Shown one piece after another: positions 14,362 through 18,989 of a DNA stretch of 18,989 nucleotides. The notes under the pieces were generated by a model. That model had not been told where the DNA came from, did no database searches, and saw only the letters and a program-made list of their open reading frames with translations. Positions within the stretch are counted from its first letter, which is position 1; each line of letters starts with the position of its first letter. This DNA comes from an uncultured Collinsella sp. (GTDB taxonomy: Bacteria; Actinomycetota; Coriobacteriia; Coriobacteriales; Coriobacteriaceae), in the NCBI GenBank assembly GCA_902470895.1, contig CABRID010000034.1, forward strand, positions 1 through 18,989, read 5' to 3'. The position numbers and the translations under genes were made by a program.

Positions 14362-14904
14362 ATGGACGACCTCGAAAAAGTTGAAACCATCCGCACCAAG
14401 TGCAACGTGAGCTACACCGATGCCAAGGCCGCGCTCGACGCCGCCGACGGCAACGTTCTGGATGCCATCATTTGGCTTGAGACGCAGGGCAAGACCCAGA
14501 CCACATCGGCGCATGCCGCCACCGAGTCAGCGCCAGTCGATGAGCCCTCGGCCGAGATGGTCGCCGCGCAGGCCGCCTACGAAAAGTCGAGCGAAAAGAC
14601 CGACTTCTCTAAGAAGATGGACAGCGTATGGGAGTACCTAAAAAAGCTCTTCCGCCTGAGCCTGGACACCAAGTTTATCGCCACGCGCCGCGATGCGATC
14701 ATCCTCAACATTCCCATCCTGATTCCCATCGTCGCGCTGTTTGCCTGGGGCGCCACGATATGGCTGATGCTGATTGGCCTGTTCTTTGGCATGCGCTACC
14801 GCATCGACAGCGACGGCGACGTGCCCGGCAGCATCAACAACCTTATGAATCACGCCGCCGATGCCGCGGACGACATCAAGCAAAATCTGAACGACGACAA
14901 GTAA
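14362..14904 (+). CDS. UBA-like / DUF4342 membrane protein
   Basis: The 180-residue protein opens with a UBA/EF-Ts-N-like three-helix domain (residues 1-42: EKVETIRTKCNVSYTDAKAAL, here spanning 5-25, then GNVLDAIIWLE). An acidic, low-complexity linker (43-80) follows, then an amphipathic stretch with KKLFRL (94-99), and a long hydrophobic hairpin or double membrane segment (113-143). The cytoplasmic-like tail is charged. This is the DUF4342 arrangement; its function is not established. AAAGGA lies 6 bases before the ATG. It is the first gene of an operon with the response regulator 18 bases downstream, so it may modulate or report to that two-component system, which is inference. Length and composition look intact and native. 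Confidence 0.85.
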   Translation: MDDLEKVETIRTKCNVSYTDAKAALDAADGNVLDAIIWLETQGKTQTTSAHAATESAPVDEPSAEMVAAQAAYEKSSEKTDFSKKMDSVWEYLKKLFRLSLDTKFIATRRDAIILNIPILIPIVALFAWGATIWLMLIGLFFGMRYRIDSDGDVPGSINNLMNHAADAADDIKQNLNDDK

Positions 14905-14922
14905 TCGCAGACGGGGGCACGT

Positions 14923-15708
14923 ATGGCACGGATCCTGATCGTAGAGGACGAGGAGAAAATCGCCCGCTTTGTGACGCTCGAGCTGGAGCACGAGGGCTAC
15001 CAGGTGGAACATGCCGCCGACGGCCGCACCGCCGTGGACCTGGCACTAGAGCGCGACTACGATTTGATTCTGCTCGATGTGCTGTTGCCGCAGCTCAACG
15101 GCATGGAGGTCTTGCGGCGTGTCCGCAAGCACAAGGATGTGCCGGTGATCATGGTCACCGCGCGCGATGCCGTGATGGACAAGGTGGCCGGGCTCGATGC
15201 CGGCGCCGACGATTACCTGACCAAGCCGTTTGCGATTGAGGAGCTGTTCGCACGGATCCGCGTAGCGCTGAAGCGCTCGGAGGCCGTGCGGGCGGCTTCG
15301 GGCGTTGGCGACGCCGGCGCCAGGGCTGGTATGAAGGGCGGCGAGAGCGGGAGTGCCGCCGCGATGCCCCCGGTCAGCGACTCAATCCAGGTTTCCGCTT
15401 CGCCCTCCCCCGCCGCGCTTACCGTTAACTCGGTTGCGCTCGACCCCAACCGCCGCGAAGTCACGGTCGGCGGCTCGCCCATCGCGCTCACGGCCCGCGA
15501 GTTCGACGTTCTCGCCCTGCTTATGGCGCATGCCGAAACCGTGCTCACCCGCGAGCGCATCGCGCACGAAGCGCTGGGCTATGAATACGTGGGCGACACC
15601 AACAACGTCGACGTACACATCGCGCACCTGCGCGCCAAGATCGAGGACGCCGGCGGCGCCCGCATCATCCAGACCGTGCGCGGGGTGGGCTATGTCTGCC
15701 GTGCGTAA
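14923..15708 (+). CDS. OmpR/PhoB-family response regulator
   Basis: The 261-residue protein has a receiver domain (1-120) and a winged-helix DNA-binding domain (about 165-261). Receiver residues are complete: E8/D9, phospho-acceptor D52 in LILLDVLLP, T79, and K101 in DDYLTKPF. The output domain has the family hallmarks ALTAREFDVLALL, LTRERI, VDVHIAHLRAKI and RGVGYVCRA. The linker between them (about 122-170) is far longer than usual and rich in Gly/Ala/Ser/Pro, with an internal GARAGMKGGESGSAAA run. GGGGG lies 7 bases before the ATG. The gene follows the DUF4342 gene by 18 bases and overlaps the kinase gene, so the pair is translated together. It would activate or repress unknown targets when phosphorylated by that kinase. 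Confidence 0.96.
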   Translation: MARILIVEDEEKIARFVTLELEHEGYQVEHAADGRTAVDLALERDYDLILLDVLLPQLNGMEVLRRVRKHKDVPVIMVTARDAVMDKVAGLDAGADDYLTKPFAIEELFARIRVALKRSEAVRAASGVGDAGARAGMKGGESGSAAAMPPVSDSIQVSASPSPAALTVNSVALDPNRREVTVGGSPIALTAREFDVLALLMAHAETVLTRERIAHEALGYEYVGDTNNVDVHIAHLRAKIEDAGGARIIQTVRGVGYVCRA

Positions 15709-16987
15709 CGCCGAGGCCAAGCGCGTCACCTCCATCGCCCGCGCCATCAACTGGGGCTATATGTGGCGCCGCCTGATGAGCTACGTCTGGCTCGATCTGT
15801 TGCTGGTGGTGATTGCGGCGGCAATCCTCGTCTATGGATACAACCAGACGCTGCCCGACGGCTCGTTTACCGCGGGATGGATTCCCGGCGCCACCGTTCA
15901 CGGCATGTCGCTGACGCCCGCACGCGGCTGGAACCTGACAACGCTCACCTATACCGTCGAGCTTGCGCGTACCACCAAGACTTTCCCCCTCGCACAGGAC
16001 CTCGTCGCGCTATGGCCTCTCTACCTTGTCGTTACGGGTTGGCAGGTCATCAGCGTGCTCAACATGCTCGGCGGCGCCCGCCGCGTGCGCCGCACCATGG
16101 CACCGCTCAACGACCTGGCCCTGCGCGTGGACGAGCTCGGCCGTATGCAGCTCTCCGGTGGCAAGATGGAAACGCTGGAGCAGGCCATCGAGCGCGCAAG
16201 CGTCGACTCGCCGAGCGTCACCACCGGCGACGCCGACCTGGCGAGCATCGAGGTCGCACTCAACCGCCTGCTGCGCCAGATGCAAGAGGCCAAGCTGCAG
16301 CAGATGCGCTTTGTCAACGACGCGAGTCACGAACTGCGCACGCCCATCGCGGTGATTCAGGGCTACGTAAACATGCTCGACCGCTGGGGCAAAGACGACC
16401 CGGACGTACTGGCGGAGTCCATCGCCTCACTCAAGGCCGAAAGCGAGCATATGCAGGAGCTCGTGGAACAACTGCTGTTTTTGGCACGCGGTGATGCCGG
16501 CCGCACGGTCCTGCGGCGCGCACATACCAACCTGGCCGCACTGGTCGGCGAGGTCTGCGAGGAATCGCAGATGATCGATGCCGCGCACACGTATCGACTG
16601 GCCTTTGACGCTGCACTTGTCAGCGACCCGCGCTGCGACGCGCCCGTCGACGTGGCACTCGTGAAGCAGGCTCTGCGCGTGATCGTGCAGAATGCCGCCA
16701 AGTACTCGGATGCGGGAACGACCGTCACATTTGGCATAACGCCCGATGCGGGCGTGGGCACGATCGACATAAGTGTTGAGGACGAGGGCATCGGCATGAA
16801 CCAGGAATCCGCAGCTCACGCGTTTGAACGGTTCTACCGCGCCGACAACGCACGCGATGCCGGCGCGCAGGGCTCGGGTCTGGGGCTTGCCATTGCCAAG
16901 TGGATCGTCGATAGCCATGGCGGTGTCATTGGCGTGACCTCAGTCGAGGGCGTCGGCAGCCGCTTTACGATTCGCCTGCCGCGGTAG
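15692..16987 (+). CDS. Membrane sensor histidine kinase
   Basis: The 431-residue partner of the preceding regulator has a cytoplasmic N-terminus, a membrane helix at 31-50, a short extracytoplasmic loop (51-104), a second helix (105-125), and a HAMP-like segment (about 130-195). The HisKA domain follows, with the phospho-acceptor H213 in DASHELRTP, then the ATPase domain: N box N334 (QNAAKYSD), G1 box DEGIGM (364-369), F box FERFYR (378-383), and G2 box GSGLGLAIAK (394-403). The sensor loop of about 54 residues is small and has no recognised domain, so the signal is unknown. The ATG at 15692 overlaps the regulator's end by 17 bases with GGGGTGGG just before it; a GTG at 15701 is the alternative. 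The frame is open far upstream, but that part shadows the regulator. Confidence 0.95.
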   Translation: MSAVRNAEAKRVTSIARAINWGYMWRRLMSYVWLDLLLVVIAAAILVYGYNQTLPDGSFTAGWIPGATVHGMSLTPARGWNLTTLTYTVELARTTKTFPLAQDLVALWPLYLVVTGWQVISVLNMLGGARRVRRTMAPLNDLALRVDELGRMQLSGGKMETLEQAIERASVDSPSVTTGDADLASIEVALNRLLRQMQEAKLQQMRFVNDASHELRTPIAVIQGYVNMLDRWGKDDPDVLAESIASLKAESEHMQELVEQLLFLARGDAGRTVLRRAHTNLAALVGEVCEESQMIDAAHTYRLAFDAALVSDPRCDAPVDVALVKQALRVIVQNAAKYSDAGTTVTFGITPDAGVGTIDISVEDEGIGMNQESAAHAFERFYRADNARDAGAQGSGLGLAIAKWIVDSHGGVIGVTSVEGVGSRFTIRLPR

Positions 16988-17006
16988 GAAGCCCCTCGGC
17001 ATAAAT

Positions 17007-17038
17007 AAAGGGATAGGGCCACGCGGCCCTATCCCTTT
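17007..17038. terminator. Strong intrinsic terminator after the histidine kinase
   Basis: A perfect 14-bp stem (17007-17020 with 17025-17038) has the tetraloop ACGC, ending in TTTTT on the plus strand. On the minus strand the arm is followed by TTTATTTAT, so it can also stop the convergent VOC transcript. Confidence 0.95.
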
Positions 17039-17062
17039 TTGCTAGCTATGGCAGCTTGTGCA

Positions 17063-17437
17063 CTACTCGCGGCACAGATGCACGGCGAAGCCGGCGAACT
17101 CGCGCTTAAAGTACACGAGCTTGGTGCCGCCGTCGGGCAGCAGCACGCGCGACTCCTCGTTGACCTCGAGCCCGCGCTCGGCAAACCACTTCTCGGCCGC
17201 ATCGATGTCGTTGACGGCAAAGCCGATGTGGCCCTTGGCGCCACGACCGTTTTGCTTCATGATCTCGACCAGCGAATCGTTAAAGTACGAAACCGGAGTC
17301 TCAATAACGGGCAGGCCCATCATCGTCGAGAACAGCTCCGCGATCTCCAGGGCGTCTGCCGGGTCGGCGGCGTTAATGCCCACATGGGCAACGCGCATGC
17401 CAAAGAGCTCGACCGGGTTGGCGTTCTGCTCACTCAT
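17063..17437 (-). CDS. VOC superfamily (glyoxalase-like) protein
   Basis: The 124-residue single VOC unit has paired beta-alpha-beta-beta-beta modules: MRVAHVGINAADP (14-26) with H18 at the first metal position, DSLVEIMKQ (54-62), GHIGFAVND (69-77) with H70 at the second, and GTKLVYFKREFAGFAVHL (104-121). E59 is a plausible further ligand, so a divalent metal site is likely. The reaction is not determined; relatives include glyoxalases, epimerases and dioxygenases. The ATG at 17437 lies 11 bases after the stop of the PTS IIB gene and has no good ribosome site, so translation is probably coupled to that gene. A much longer open frame to 17755 only shadows the IIB gene. The pairing with a sugar-transport subunit suggests a sugar-derived substrate, which is inference. 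Confidence 0.88.
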   Translation of the reverse strand: MSEQNANPVELFGMRVAHVGINAADPADALEIAELFSTMMGLPVIETPVSYFNDSLVEIMKQNGRGAKGHIGFAVNDIDAAEKWFAERGLEVNEESRVLLPDGGTKLVYFKREFAGFAVHLCRE

Positions 17438-17448
17438 ACAGGCAGTGC

Positions 17449-17736
17449 CTACTGAGCCATGACGTCGAGAACGGCCTTCTCGGCAGCGACGCGGTTCATG
17501 CCGGTCATGAAGGGCACGCCGCTCACGTACGGGCAGGTGAGGCCTTCGGGGGCAACGGTGGTGGCGATCAGCAGGTCGGCGCCCTCGTCGCAGTAGTCCT
17601 TGGCCTCGGAGATGGCGCACTGCACGATCTCGTACTTGTCGGCGTAACCGTTGGCGTCGAGCAAGGTGGCGACCTTCTGGGCAACGAGCGTGGAAGTAGC
17701 AGCGCCAGCACCGCAAGCCAAAACGATCTTCTTCAT
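17449..17736 (-). CDS. Orphan PTS IIB component, galactitol (GatB) type
   Basis: The 95-residue protein has the GatB-like P-loop start KKIVLACGAGAATSTL. C8 is the expected phospho-accepting cysteine, passing phosphate from IIA to the sugar taken up by IIC. The strand-loop-helix pattern continues with YEIVQCAIS and ADLLIATTVAPEG. The length is normal for a free-standing IIB. No IIA or IIC gene is beside it, which is unusual: it either serves a permease elsewhere or has a regulatory role. GGGAG lies 9 bases before the ATG at 17736. It is the first gene of a two-gene unit with the VOC gene. The closest specificity by sequence style is galactitol, but such calls are unreliable for single IIB proteins. 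Confidence 0.9.
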   Translation of the reverse strand: MKKIVLACGAGAATSTLVAQKVATLLDANGYADKYEIVQCAISEAKDYCDEGADLLIATTVAPEGLTCPYVSGVPFMTGMNRVAAEKAVLDVMAQ

Positions 17737-17838
17737 AGGTAATGTCTCCCTTCATGGTTTACTTTAGGTAAGTGTACCGCAGCGAGCGATGGCGCTCGGC
17801 CTCGATGCACTTTTATGCCAGTTTGCTTGCGCGCTGCG

Positions 17839-17844
17839 TATAAT
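17839..17844 (+). promoter_or_regulatory. Consensus -10 box for the membrane-anchored repeat protein
   Basis: A perfect TATAAT lies 55 bases before the ATG at 17900, with TGCG just upstream (close to an extended -10). No good -35 at 17 bases. A short hairpin CGCTC/GAGCG (17868-17872 with 17880-17884) lies in the leader. Confidence 0.55.
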
Positions 17845-17899
17845 ACATCTAGTACGTGTTGTCATACCGCTCGCTTTATGAGCGACTAAGGACCCCAAT

Positions 17900-18523
17900 A
17901 TGCCCGATTCCCGCACCCTCTGGACCGCCGTCGTTATCATCTGCATCGCCGTGTCGGTGTTCTTTAGCGTCAAAAAACGCACCACGTTCAAGCGCTTGCA
18001 GCAGCTTATGGCTGCCAAGCAGTGGGACGAGTTCGATCGTTTGCTCGACGCCAAACTCACCAGCATGCTGTACCCGCGCTATAACCGCGACTACCTGCGC
18101 CTGAACTCCTATCTGCTGCGCGAGGACCACGAGCGCGCCAGCGAGATGTTCGACCTGCTGCTGGGACTCAACCTCCCCAAGATGCAGCGTGTCGACCTGG
18201 TAATTAAGGCCTTTAACTACTACGTTGGCCAGGAGGACCGCAAAAAGTCCAAGGAGCTGTTGCACGAGATCAAGGGCTTTGAGGGCGGTCAAGCCGAAGC
18301 GGTTGCACACGAGTGTCAGCTGATGTACGACACGATGATCTTGAAGCGCCACAACGATATTCCCGAGCTGGAGCGCATGCTCGAGGAGGCCGGCGACGAT
18401 AAGGTCAAGAGCTGCCGCCTGGAATACCTGCTGGCCCTGCAGTACAAGAACAAGGGCGACGAAGCCAAGTTCCAGGAGTTCCTGGAGAAGTCGGGGCAAC
18501 ACTCGATGGCCGTCAACGCGTAA
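17900..18523 (+). CDS. Membrane-anchored helical-repeat (TPR-like) protein
   Basis: The 207-residue protein has one N-terminal membrane helix (about 7-24, TLWTAVVIICIAVSVFFSV) and then a basic stop-transfer KKR, so the rest is most likely cytoplasmic. The remainder is helical, with repeated helix pairs of TPR-like spacing: FKRLQQLMAAKQWDEFDRLL (30-49), RLNSYLLREDHERASEMFDL (67-86), DRKKSKELLHEIKGF (112-126), and YLLALQYKNKGDEAKFQEFL (175-194). The pattern of small residues (A, Y, L) fits TPRs, though no single repeat is canonical. AAGGA lies 7 bases before the ATG. It is divergent from the PTS gene and 31 bases before the tRNA. It probably acts as a protein-binding scaffold; no specific partner is evident. 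Confidence 0.85.
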   Translation: MPDSRTLWTAVVIICIAVSVFFSVKKRTTFKRLQQLMAAKQWDEFDRLLDAKLTSMLYPRYNRDYLRLNSYLLREDHERASEMFDLLLGLNLPKMQRVDLVIKAFNYYVGQEDRKKSKELLHEIKGFEGGQAEAVAHECQLMYDTMILKRHNDIPELERMLEEAGDDKVKSCRLEYLLALQYKNKGDEAKFQEFLEKSGQHSMAVNA

Positions 18524-18534
18524 CGGACGGCTTG

Positions 18535-18543
18535 TGCTAGACT
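18535..18543 (+). promoter_or_regulatory. Extended -10 promoter of tRNA-Leu
   Basis: TGC followed by TAGACT ends 11 bases before the mature tRNA 5' end. An inverted repeat AGACT/AGTCT (18539-18551) overlaps it. The -35 is not consensus. Confidence 0.5.
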
Positions 18544-18554
18544 TCTAGTCTCAC

Positions 18555-18639
18555 GGGGGCGTGGCGGAATTGGCATACGCAGGAGACTTAAAATCTCTCG
18601 CCGCAAGGATTGTGGGTTCGAGTCCCACCGCCCCTACCA
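18555..18639 (+). tRNA. tRNA-Leu (anticodon TAA)
   Basis: The 85-base cloverleaf has acceptor arms GGGGGCG (18555-18561) and CGCCCCT before the discriminator A, and an encoded CCA (18637-18639). The anticodon loop CTTAAAA is flanked by GGAGA/TCTCT, with anticodon TAA at 18589-18591. The T arm is GTGGG-TTCGAGT-CCCAC. The long variable arm (CTCGCCGCAAGGATT region) is as expected for leucine tRNAs. The first pair is G-U. Confidence 0.97.
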
Positions 18640-18703
18640 TGTGATTGCTTGCGAGCCCGTGTTCCCCAGGGATGTGGGCTCGCTTCTTTTAGATGCCGGT
18701 GGG
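18622..18703 (+). repeat. Direct repeat copy A: tRNA-Leu 3' tail, terminator and T-arm mirror
   Basis: This 82-bp segment starts inside the tRNA T arm, includes the acceptor end and CCA, and runs through the terminator. It recurs at 18819-18900 with roughly 80% identity; the first 18 bases are identical. Confidence 0.8.
18651..18690 (+). terminator. Terminator of tRNA-Leu
   Basis: The stem GCGAGCCC/GGGCTCGC (18651-18658 with 18676-18683) is followed by TTCTTTT, 12 bases after the CCA. Confidence 0.85.
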
Positions 18704-18713
18704 ACTCGAACCC
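18697..18713 (-). repeat. Inverted copy of the tRNA-Leu T arm
   Basis: These 17 bases are the exact reverse complement of tRNA bases 18614-18630 (T arm and start of the acceptor 3' strand). No complete minus-strand tRNA can be folded around them, so this is a fragment. Confidence 0.8.
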
Positions 18714-18733
18714 GCGAGGGGGCGAGCGTTAAG

Positions 18734-18814
18734 CGGACGCGCAGCGTCCGTAGCGAGCCGGCGAGGGCGCCGACAGGCGGCCGAAGCCGGTGCGTATTTG
18801 CGCAGCAAATACGC
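18734..18814. repeat. Pair of palindromes with GCA triloops
   Basis: Two perfect hairpins share the loop GCA: CGGACGC/GCGTCCG (18734-18740 with 18744-18750) and GCGTATTTGC/GCAAATACGC (18792-18801 with 18805-18814). They lie between the two tRNA-tail copies in GC-rich, non-coding sequence, and resemble extragenic palindromic (REP-like) units. Confidence 0.7.
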
Positions 18815-18818
18815 AGAC

Positions 18819-18900
18819 GTCCCACCGCCCCTACCACGTATTGTTTACGAGCTCGTGTCCCCCGGGGATGCGGGCTCGTTTCTTTTACACGCCGGCAGGG
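18819..18900 (+). repeat. Direct repeat copy B: second tRNA-Leu tail and terminator
   Basis: This begins with 18 bases identical to the tRNA 3' end including CCA, but has no upstream tRNA body, so it is not a tRNA gene. Its hairpin CGAGCTCG/CGGGCTCG (18848-18855 with 18871-18878, one G-U) is followed by TTTCTTTT. A decayed T-arm mirror follows at about 18891-18906. Confidence 0.8.
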
Positions 18901-18989
18901 CTCTAAGTTGCGGTGGAATAGATCCTGTTTATACCGTGGGGGGTGCGGACGATTTCTTGGACCGCGCCTAGGCGTATCCAAGCTTCCTG
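18901..18989. other. Right edge, no gene called
   Basis: The last 89 bases hold an imperfect 27-bp palindrome (18956-18982: CTTGGA..TCCAAG around CGCCTAGGCG). A minus-strand frame is open from the edge to a TAG at 18903-18905 (28 codons). It could be the end of a gene starting beyond the window, but it is too short to judge. Confidence 0.35.

Noticed and set aside
15353..15691. Upstream extension of the histidine kinase frame
   Set aside because: It lies wholly inside the response regulator in another frame and reads as low-complexity Arg/Pro/Ser.
17438..17755. Upstream extension of the VOC frame to 230 residues
   Set aside because: It shadows the PTS IIB gene, which has clear family motifs and a ribosome site. 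The Arg-rich composition is shadow-like.
18691..18775. A minus-strand tRNA ending in the inverted T arm
   Set aside because: No acceptor, D or anticodon arms can be formed upstream of the T-arm-like 17 bases.
18693..18971. Plus-strand open frame of 92 codons after the tRNA
   Set aside because: It runs across the inverted T arm, both palindromes and the second tRNA tail. It is repeat sequence, not a gene.

Overview
The window is high-GC, with dense gene packing on both strands, actinobacterial-style two-component genes, at least one probable leaderless start and many short palindromic repeats. This points to a Coriobacteriia gut actinobacterium, most likely Collinsella or a close relative. 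That assignment rests on protein and sequence style alone, as no database was searched.

Layout: (1) 1-3.0 kb, minus strand: the N-terminal part of a response regulator cut by the left edge, an unrecognised 243-residue protein, and purH. (2) 3.0-6.8 kb: a GNAT acetyltransferase, a 230-bp element with 34-bp terminal inverted repeats, a secreted or membrane DUF2207 protein with a glycine-rich tail, and a 500-bp gap with palindromes and a possible folded RNA. (3) 6.8-8.8 kb: GluQ (glutamyl-queuosine tRNA-Asp synthetase), converging on a metallophosphoesterase that follows a 50-residue membrane protein. (4) 9.0-14.0 kb: a block that reads as AT-richer and accessory. It holds an AAA ATPase/DUF4143 protein under two tandem 40-bp dyad repeats, a PLD-nuclease/SF2 helicase/DUF3427 protein, and a convergent NUDIX hydrolase sharing a bidirectional terminator with it. 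(5) 14.3-17.0 kb: an operon of a UBA-like/DUF4342 membrane protein, an OmpR-family regulator and its histidine kinase, ended by a strong terminator. (6) 17.0-18.5 kb: an orphan galactitol-type PTS IIB coupled to a VOC protein, and a membrane-anchored helical-repeat protein on the other strand. (7) 18.55-18.99 kb: tRNA-Leu(TAA), followed by a second copy of its 3' tail and terminator, an inverted copy of its T arm, and two perfect palindromes with GCA triloops.

The most notable signals are the tRNA-Leu tail duplication with inverted T arm and palindromes, the accessory ATPase and nuclease-helicase/NUDIX block with its tandem dyads, the 34-bp inverted-repeat element, and two places where inverted repeats interleave in pseudoknot order (514-564 and 6520-6570). 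The nuclease-helicase block could be a defence or DNA-repair module, but that is inference. purH is the only core biosynthetic gene; the rest is mostly regulation, tRNA-related functions and accessory material.
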